From positions 779,598-843,597 of the forward strand of contig NZ_KI911563.1 in NCBI RefSeq assembly GCF_000515335.1: DNA of 64,000 nucleotides. Reading direction: 5' to 3'. Shown here in pieces: positions 58,903 through 64,000 of this stretch. This DNA is from Cohnella panacarvi Gsoil 349 (GTDB lineage Bacteria; Bacillota; Bacilli; Paenibacillales; Paenibacillaceae). Below the pieces are notes generated by a model that was given only the letters and a program-made list of their open reading frames with translations, had not been told where the DNA came from and did no database searches. A program made the translations under genes and the position numbers. Each line of letters opens with the position of its first letter. The first letter of the stretch is position 1.

Positions 58903-60146
58903 GCGAAGTCATTATGAAAACGAAGGCGGCCAAAGCAACGGCCGTTAAGCTAGGTACGCTGACAACCGCGCAGAAGAACGAAGCTCTATTGATGATGGCG
59001 GACGCGCTAATGGCCGACCATGCCGGCATTCTCGCGGCAAACGAGGATGACCTCGCCCGCGGAAGAGAGAACGGGACATCATCTTCCCTGCTTGATCGCA
59101 TCAAGCTTACGCCGGAGCGAATCGCGGGCATCGCGGAAGGCATCCGTCAAATCGTCGAGCTCTCCGATCCGGTCGGCGAAGTATTGGAAACCGGCCATCG
59201 TCCGAACGGCTTGTTCATCGAGAAGCGCCGCGTTCCGATCGGCGTCATCGGCATCATCTACGAAGCCCGTCCGAACGTTACGGTCGACGCGGCGGCGCTC
59301 TGCTTAAAGACGGGGAACGCGGTCGTTCTTCGCGGAGGTTCTGCAGCCCTCTCTTCCAACCGCTATATCGTGAACGTGCTTCGCCAAGCTTTGTCGCGAT
59401 CCGCGCTGCCTGCCGACGCGCTTCAGCTCATCGAAGACCCAAGCCGCGGCTCGGTCGACGAAATGCTGAAGCTGAACGGCCTCTTGGACGTCATAATCCC
59501 GCGCGGCGGGGCATCCTTAATTCAGAACGTCGTGCAGAACGCGACGGTACCGGTCATCGAGACTGGCGCGGGCATTTGCCATACGTTCGTCGATGAAACC
59601 GCCAACGCCGTTATGGCTGCTGAGATCGCCGTCAACGCGAAGGCGCAGCGCCCATCCGTCTGCAACTCGATGGAGACGCTGCTCGTCCACAGCGAATTTG
59701 CCGGCACGCACCTTGCCGCGCTTGCCGACGCCCTGCGCAAAGCGAACGTCGAGCTTCGAGGCTGCGACCGTACGCAGAAGCTGATCAGCGTCGATAAGAC
59801 AGCTACGGACGAAGATTACGCGACGGAATACAACGACTACATTCTGAACGTCCGCATCATCGACTCTCTGGACGAGGCGCTCGACCACATTCGCCGCTTC
59901 GGCACGATGCATTCCGAATGCATCGTCACCGAGAACGCGGACCATGCCGAGCGCTTCCTGCAAGAGGTCGATGCGGCGGCGGTCTACCATAATGCCTCTA
60001 CCCGCTTTACCGACGGCTTCGAATTCGGCTACGGCGCGGAAATCGGCATCAGCACGCAAAAGCTTCACGCGCGCGGTCCGATGGGCTTGCCTGCGTTGAC
60101 CTCGACCAAGTACCGGATCATCGGCTCCGGACAAATTCGCAAATAG
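58899..60146 (+). CDS. proA: Gamma-glutamyl phosphate reductase
   Basis: The 415-residue enzyme shows the aldehyde-dehydrogenase fold: RVPIGVIGIIYEARPNVTVDAAALCLKTGNAVVLRGG (core YEARPNVT), LIEDPSRGSVDEML, PVIETGAGICHTFVDE with the catalytic Cys in AGICH, and AKAQRPSVCNSMETLLV. The C-terminal EFGYGAEIGISTQKLHARGPMGL (core ISTQKLHARGP) is diagnostic. It reduces glutamyl-5-phosphate to the semialdehyde, the second proline step. GGAGG precedes the ATG at 58899, which overlaps the proB stop by four bases. Confidence 0.97.
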   Translation: MSEVIMKTKAAKATAVKLGTLTTAQKNEALLMMADALMADHAGILAANEDDLARGRENGTSSSLLDRIKLTPERIAGIAEGIRQIVELSDPVGEVLETGHRPNGLFIEKRRVPIGVIGIIYEARPNVTVDAAALCLKTGNAVVLRGGSAALSSNRYIVNVLRQALSRSALPADALQLIEDPSRGSVDEMLKLNGLLDVIIPRGGASLIQNVVQNATVPVIETGAGICHTFVDETANAVMAAEIAVNAKAQRPSVCNSMETLLVHSEFAGTHLAALADALRKANVELRGCDRTQKLISVDKTATDEDYATEYNDYILNVRIIDSLDEALDHIRRFGTMHSECIVTENADHAERFLQEVDAAAVYHNASTRFTDGFEFGYGAEIGISTQKLHARGPMGLPALTSTKYRIIGSGQIRK

Positions 60147-60158
60147 GAGAATACGGAC

Positions 60159-61034
60159 ATGACCGATAAATCTAAATTGACTAACGTGAGCATTACCTTT
60201 TTCGGGGCGGGCTCGATGGCGGAAGCCATTCTTCGCGGGCTTGTCGAAGCGAAGCTGACCGAGCCTACCCGCATTACCGTCGTAAACCGCTCGAACGCAG
60301 AGCGTCTGCGCGAGCTTTCGCAAGCTTACGGGGTCATTCCGGCGATCGAGGACAATCATAAGCTGGACGCACTGAAAACGGCGGACGTCATCGTCCTCGG
60401 CATGAAGCCTAAAGACGCAGCGGCCGCGATCGGTTCGCTCCGGCCGCTGCTCCGTCCGGAACAGCTATTGCTCTCGGTAATCGCAGGACTTTCGATCGCT
60501 ACGATTCACCAGCTTCTCGATCGCCCGCAGCCGGTCGTACGCACGATGCCCAACACGTCCAGCACGATCGGGCTCGGCGCGACGGGAATCAGCTTCTCCG
60601 AATCGGTGACGGACGCGCAGCGCGATCTGTCGCTGGCCATCTTCGATGCGATCGGCTTGAGCGTCGTCGTCGACGAGCCGCTCATCGAGGCGGTCAACGG
60701 CGTATCCGGAAGCGGTCCTGCTTATATATATTTCATGATGGAAGCGATGATCGACGCGGGCGTTCAGCTTGGCTTGTCCCGCGAGGCAGCTACGGCCCTT
60801 ACGGCGCAAACCGTGCGCGGAGCAGGCGAGATGGTCAAGCTCACCGGCGAAGATCCGGCCGAGCTGCGCCGCAAAGTGACGTCTCCTAACGGCACGACGT
60901 TCGCCGCTCTTGAAGTTATGCGTCAGTTCGGCTTCGAAGAAGGCATGAACAAAGCGATTCTGCGCTGCGCGGAACGCGCGCGCGAGATGGGCGAAGCGAT
61001 CCGCGCCGAAGCGGCCTCTCAGCAACGTCAATAG
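60159..61034 (+). CDS. proC: Pyrroline-5-carboxylate reductase
   Basis: The 291-residue enzyme has the Rossmann motif FFGAGSMAEAILRGL (GxGxM), VNRSNAERL, IVLGMKPKDA, VRTMPNTSSTIGLG and the C-terminal VSGSGPAYIYFMMEAMIDAGVQLGLSREAA signature (core GSGPAYI). It makes proline from pyrroline-5-carboxylate with NAD(P)H. It follows proA by 12 bases with an AGGAG site, and is followed by mtnW after only 19 bases, so proBAC and mtnWXB appear to be one transcription unit. Confidence 0.96.
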   Translation: MTDKSKLTNVSITFFGAGSMAEAILRGLVEAKLTEPTRITVVNRSNAERLRELSQAYGVIPAIEDNHKLDALKTADVIVLGMKPKDAAAAIGSLRPLLRPEQLLLSVIAGLSIATIHQLLDRPQPVVRTMPNTSSTIGLGATGISFSESVTDAQRDLSLAIFDAIGLSVVVDEPLIEAVNGVSGSGPAYIYFMMEAMIDAGVQLGLSREAATALTAQTVRGAGEMVKLTGEDPAELRRKVTSPNGTTFAALEVMRQFGFEEGMNKAILRCAERAREMGEAIRAEAASQQRQ

Positions 61035-61053
61035 AAAGAAGGAAACATGAACG

Positions 61054-62277
61054 ATGGATTACTCTAAATACAGCCTGGCGACCTATCGTCTATATGACGA
61101 CAAAGCGGACTTCGACAAGAAAGCGTCCGGCATCGCCGTCGGTCTCACCGTCGGCAGTTGGACCGAGCTCCCGGAAACAGCGAAAGCCCAAATGCAGCAG
61201 CATCTCGGGCAAGTCGTATCGGTCGACGTCCATGACGGCGGCGAAGGTCGGCGTTATGCCGACATGACGATCGCTTATCCCGACGTCAACTTCAGCCGCG
61301 ACCTCCCTGCCCTGCTCGTGACCGCGTTCGGCAAGCTATCGATGGACGGCCGAATCAAGCTGATCGATCTGCAGCCGTCCACCGAATTCCTAAGCGCGTT
61401 CCCGGGACCGAAGCTCGGCATGCAAGGCGTTCGCGACCTGCTCGGCGTTCATGATCGGCCGCTCGTCATGAGCATTTTCAAATCCGTCATCGGCCACGAT
61501 CTCACCGGTCTGCGCGAGCAGTTCCTCCAGCAGGCGCTAGGCGGCGTAGATTTGATCAAGGACGACGAAATCCTGTTCGAGAACCCGCTCACTCCGCTAG
61601 AGAAGCGCGTCGAAGCTTGCATGGACGCCGCGCGCGAGGCGGAGCGGACTACCGGCCAGAAGCTGATCTACTTCGCGAATTTGACCGGCTCGACATTCCA
61701 ATTGAAGGCGAACGCCAAACGCGCGATCGCCGCCGGGGCGAACGGCTTGCTATTCAACGTGCTCGCATACGGTTTCGATGCCCTGGCCGAACTCGCAGCG
61801 GATCCTGACATTACCGTGCCGATTGCCGCTCATCCGTCGCTCGCGGGGGCGATCTATCCCTCCCAATACCACGGCATGTCCGCTGCTCTCTTACTGGGCA
61901 AGCTGATGCGCATCGCCGGAGCCGACCTTAGCCTATTCCCGTCCCCGTACGGCTCGGTCGTTATGCCGAAAGCCGAGAACTTGGCGGTCAAGGAAGCGCT
62001 GCTTAACGCGCCGTTGCCGCAAAAGCCGGCTGTGCCGGTACCGTCCGCGGGTATTCATCCGGGCCTTGTCCCGCTTATCCTGCAAGACTTCGGGCCCGAT
62101 GTCGTCGTCAACGCCGGAGGCGGCGTTCATGGCCATCCGTTAGGAGCGGCAGCCGGAGGACGGGCTTTCCGTCAAGCCGTGGATGCCGTGATCAAAGGCC
62201 AATCGCTTGAACAATACGCGCAACAACACGAAGAACTGCGCATCGCGATCGAACGCTGGGGGGTACGCACATCTTGA
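61054..62277 (+). CDS. mtnW: 2,3-diketo-5-methylthiopentyl-1-phosphate enolase (RuBisCO-like protein)
   Basis: The 407-residue protein is a type IV RuBisCO of the MtnW branch. The metal-binding motif is GGVDLIKDDEILFEN with the carbamylation Lys169, Asp171 and Glu172. Other cores are FPGPKLGMQGVRDLLGV and NAGGGVHGHPLGAAAGGRAFRQAVDAV. It lacks the complete set of carboxylase residues of true RuBisCO. It enolises the diketo intermediate in methionine salvage. A GAAGGAAAC site precedes the ATG. There is no S-box riboswitch in the 19-base gap to proC; the TTG start of mtnX overlaps its stop. Confidence 0.96.
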   Translation: MDYSKYSLATYRLYDDKADFDKKASGIAVGLTVGSWTELPETAKAQMQQHLGQVVSVDVHDGGEGRRYADMTIAYPDVNFSRDLPALLVTAFGKLSMDGRIKLIDLQPSTEFLSAFPGPKLGMQGVRDLLGVHDRPLVMSIFKSVIGHDLTGLREQFLQQALGGVDLIKDDEILFENPLTPLEKRVEACMDAAREAERTTGQKLIYFANLTGSTFQLKANAKRAIAAGANGLLFNVLAYGFDALAELAADPDITVPIAAHPSLAGAIYPSQYHGMSAALLLGKLMRIAGADLSLFPSPYGSVVMPKAENLAVKEALLNAPLPQKPAVPVPSAGIHPGLVPLILQDFGPDVVVNAGGGVHGHPLGAAAGGRAFRQAVDAVIKGQSLEQYAQQHEELRIAIERWGVRTS

Positions 62278-62984
62278 GCATACACGACACGACAAGCTCT
62301 AACGGCAAAGTCGCTTTTCCGCGCAAGCCCGTACTTTTCTGCGACTTCGACGGCACGATTACGCTGAGCGATAACATCGTCGCGGTCATGAAGCACTTCA
62401 ATCCTCCCGGTTGGGAGACGATCGTGAACGATATCGTCGGAGGCCGCAAGTCGCTCCAAGTCGGCGTCGGAGAGATGTTCGCCCTTCTTCCCACCTCTAT
62501 GAAGGAAGAAGTCACGCGATATATCGTTGAGTCTGCGGGCATCCGCGCCGGGTTTCCCGAGCTGCTGCAATGGTGCAAGGACCACGACGTTCCTTTCTAT
62601 GTCACAAGCGGCGGCATCGATTTCTTCATCGAGCCTCTTCTCGCTCCGTTCGGCATCCCGGCGGACCATATGTATTGCAACGGAAGCGATTTTAACGGCG
62701 AGAAAATCAGGATCACTTGGCCCCACGAATGCGACGATGAGTGCACGAACGGCGGCTGCGGCATGTGCAAGACGACGGTTATCCGCCGTTTTCCGAAGGA
62801 CGAGTACTTCCGCATTCTGATCGGCGACAGCATTACCGACTTCGAAGGCGCCAAAATCGTCGATCTCGTCTTCTCTCGCTCCCATCTTACGGATCGGTGC
62901 CGCGAGCTCGGATACCCGCACATTCCGTTCGAGACGTTCCATGATATCATTCGCCACTTGGAGCAAGGAGGGTTGTCCGAATGA
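62274..62984 (+). CDS. mtnX: 2-hydroxy-3-keto-5-methylthiopentenyl-1-phosphate phosphatase
   Basis: The 236-residue HAD enzyme begins its catalytic site with FCDFDGTITLSDN (DxDGT), followed by VTSGGIDFFIEPLL (motif II Ser/Thr) and RILIGDSITDFEGAKIVDLVF (core GDSITDFEGA; motif IV). The cysteine-rich segment CDDECTNGGCGMCK is typical of the MtnX group and may bind metal. It dephosphorylates the enolase product in methionine salvage. The TTG start at 62274 overlaps the mtnW stop (TTGA) and GGGGG lies nearby; the stop overlaps mtnB. Confidence 0.94.
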   Translation: MSIHDTTSSNGKVAFPRKPVLFCDFDGTITLSDNIVAVMKHFNPPGWETIVNDIVGGRKSLQVGVGEMFALLPTSMKEEVTRYIVESAGIRAGFPELLQWCKDHDVPFYVTSGGIDFFIEPLLAPFGIPADHMYCNGSDFNGEKIRITWPHECDDECTNGGCGMCKTTVIRRFPKDEYFRILIGDSITDFEGAKIVDLVFSRSHLTDRCRELGYPHIPFETFHDIIRHLEQGGLSE

Positions 62985-63628
62985 GCTTCGCGGATATTAC
63001 GTTAGAGGAAAAGCAGCGCGTGCTGCGCGAATTTACCGAGGTAAAGGCAGACTTCGCCTCCAGAGGCTGGTTCCCCGGCACGAGCGGCAACCTGTCGATG
63101 CGCGTCGGTCCGTTCTCGCCGGAGTCGTTCCACTTCGCCGTCACGGCGAGCGGCAAAGACAAGACGAAATCCACGTCCGAGGATTTCCTCTTCGTGGACC
63201 AGGACGGCAACCGCAGCGAGACGACGAACCTGAAGCCGTCCGCCGAAACTTCGCTGCACCGCGAAATTTACCGATTGACCGGCGCAGGCGCTATTTTCCA
63301 CATTCATTCGGTACATAACAACCTCGTATCCGAGATGTTCTGGGAGCAGCGCGCCGTTCGGATCGAAGGCGTCGAGCTCATCAAGGCGTTCGATATATGG
63401 GACGAGGACGCCGTCATCGACATCCCGATCGTGCCGAACTACGCCGACGTGCCGCGCATCGTTCCGGAAATCACGAAGGTCCTCGACGCTCGTATCCCCG
63501 GCCTGCTCATCCGAAAACACGGCGTGTGCGCCTGGGGCAAGGACGCGTTCGAGGCGAAGCGCCACCTCGAAGCGTTCGAGTTCTTGTTCGAGTACGCGTA
63601 TAAGTGGGCGTTGCTCCAACGCATGTGA
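62981..63628 (+). CDS. mtnB: Methylthioribulose-1-phosphate dehydratase
   Basis: The 215-residue class II aldolase-like enzyme has WFPGTSGNLSMRV, ASGKDKTKSTSEDFLFVD, the zinc-binding FHIHSVHNNLVSE (two of the His ligands), ELIKAFDIWDEDAVIDIPIV and LIRKHGVCAWGKDAFEAKRHLEAFEFLF (core KHGVCAWG with a further His). It dehydrates MTRu-1-P in methionine salvage. ATG at 62981 overlaps the mtnX stop; GGAGGG precedes it. In B. subtilis mtnD (acireductone dioxygenase) comes next; here the operon ends with a terminator instead. Confidence 0.96.
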   Translation: MSFADITLEEKQRVLREFTEVKADFASRGWFPGTSGNLSMRVGPFSPESFHFAVTASGKDKTKSTSEDFLFVDQDGNRSETTNLKPSAETSLHREIYRLTGAGAIFHIHSVHNNLVSEMFWEQRAVRIEGVELIKAFDIWDEDAVIDIPIVPNYADVPRIVPEITKVLDARIPGLLIRKHGVCAWGKDAFEAKRHLEAFEFLFEYAYKWALLQRM

Positions 63629-63633
63629 TGGGA

Positions 63634-63670
63634 AAGAGAAATAAGCACACGCGGCGACTCTATTTCGCAC
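63634..63670 (+). repeat. Single diverged copy of the 51-bp repeat
   Basis: GAAATAAGCACAC (63638-63650) followed by GCGGCGACTCTATTTCGCAC matches the first two thirds of the 51-bp unit seen at 52365-54145 with several changes. It shows that the unit is a dispersed intergenic element and not confined to the leuC-lysR gap. Confidence 0.55.
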
Positions 63671-63678
63671 GCAATAAC

Positions 63679-63726
63679 AAAAAGCTTCGGCAAGCAAGGC
63701 GCCAGCCTTGCTCGTCGAAGCTTTTC
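63679..63726. terminator. Bidirectional terminator between mtnB and dnaD
   Basis: AAAAAGCTTCG-GC-AAGCAAGGC pairs with GCCTTGCT-CGT-CGAAGCTTTT, a long stem with a small internal loop flanked by A and T runs. It ends the pro-mtn operon and the convergent dnaD gene. Confidence 0.85.
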
Positions 63727-63739
63727 TCTTTCCCGAAGC

Positions 63740-64000
63740 TTACCTGCCCGTCCGGAACTTCTGCGCGTGAAGTCTCGCTTCCTCCACGTTCGTCACGCGG
63801 TTGCGGCTCCACTCTAGCAGAATGCGATCGATATAGCGAAAATGCAGCTTGCCCGCGAACACGGATTCCTTCAGCGCGAAGCGGATAAGCTCTTCCGCGT
63901 ATTGATCTTGATCCAGCCAGCCGTTAATCGTCTCGTACTCCATCGGAGTCAGCGGACGGCCGAACTCTTGCTCGAACAGCACGAACAAGTTAGACGTGCC
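63740..64000 (-). CDS. dnaD: DnaD-domain replication initiation protein, C-terminal part
   Basis: The reading frame enters from the right edge and gives about 86 residues: LFVLFEQEFGRPLTPMEYETINGWLD, then EELIRFALKESVFAGKLHFRYIDRILLEWSRNRVTNVEEA (cores FEQEFGRPL and YIDRILLEW). This is the DnaB_2/DnaD C-terminal domain with the YxxxIL...W motif that binds DNA and remodels it for DnaC loading at restart and at oriC. The N-terminal wing domain lies outside the window. It is not followed by nth as in B. subtilis; nth is at 39484-40158. Confidence 0.82.
   Translation of the reverse strand, partial: GTSNLFVLFEQEFGRPLTPMEYETINGWLDQDQYAEELIRFALKESVFAGKLHFRYIDRILLEWSRNRVTNVEEARLHAQKFRTGR

Noticed and set aside
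61035..61053. SAM (S-box) riboswitch ahead of mtnW
   Set aside because: The gap between proC and mtnW is only 19 bases, far too short for the aptamer; the stretch before the aminotransferase gene also lacks its conserved blocks.

Overview
The window looks like chromosomal DNA of a Gram-positive, spore-former-type bacterium of the Paenibacillaceae (Cohnella/Paenibacillus-like). The inference rests on moderately high GC, strong Shine-Dalgarno sites with many GTG/TTG starts, LplB/LplC-type sugar ABC permeases with YesM/YesN two-component partners, an SLH-domain protein, copper-amine-oxidase-like 'stalk' domains on exported proteins, a two-GTPase DynA-type dynamin, a T-box leader and the B. subtilis-like mtn genes. 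No phage, CRISPR array, rRNA or tRNA gene was seen.

Layout. 1-430: the 5' part of a group II intron (minus strand) lying just behind a terminator hairpin. 440-2114: a coupled padR / VanZ-like / DUF1697 operon with a PadR-type operator. 2370-13013: a carbohydrate locus (GH31 alpha-xylosidase, YesM/YesN-type sensor and regulator, two permeases, binding lipoprotein, divergent AraC regulator). 12994-22880: accessory genes (MFS exporter, Dabb protein, SDR, a small protein and an XRE regulator sharing one operator type, a 7TM-type sensor kinase with divergent regulator, an RNA methyltransferase, a CapA-like lipoprotein, MarR). 22877-27444: parC and parE. 27635-35526: an exported serine protease, an ABC-2 exporter with a GDSL esterase, and a heterodimeric ABC exporter. 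35786-40158: dynA and nth. 40286-43769: a Met-rich MXKDX-repeat lipoprotein, two-component system and fused cytochrome b/molybdopterin oxidoreductase. 43903-49980: aldo/keto reductase, DUF3231, SLH protein and cell-wall amidase. 50173-55136: leuCD and a LysR regulator, separated by a 51-bp tandem array that carries an IS3-family insertion. 55182-63628: methionine-salvage genes interleaved with proBAC behind a T-box. 63740-end: the C-terminus of dnaD.

Two systems stand out. First, 40286-43769 places a sacrificial-looking Met-rich lipoprotein, a sensor kinase/regulator pair and a membrane-bound fusion of MsrQ-like and MsrP-like parts in one operon. This resembles a Gram-positive counterpart of the proteobacterial MrpX/YedY/YedZ hypochlorite-scavenging and HprSR-MsrPQ systems, compressed into fewer proteins. 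Second, 57328-63628 appears to be one six-gene transcript (proB-proA-proC-mtnW-mtnX-mtnB) behind a T-box whose likely specifier is a proline codon, which would tie methionine salvage to tRNA-Pro charging. Several well-formed regulatory palindromes (PadR, XRE, MarR, upstream of leuC, AraC/GH31, and within the T-box promoter) give directly testable predictions.
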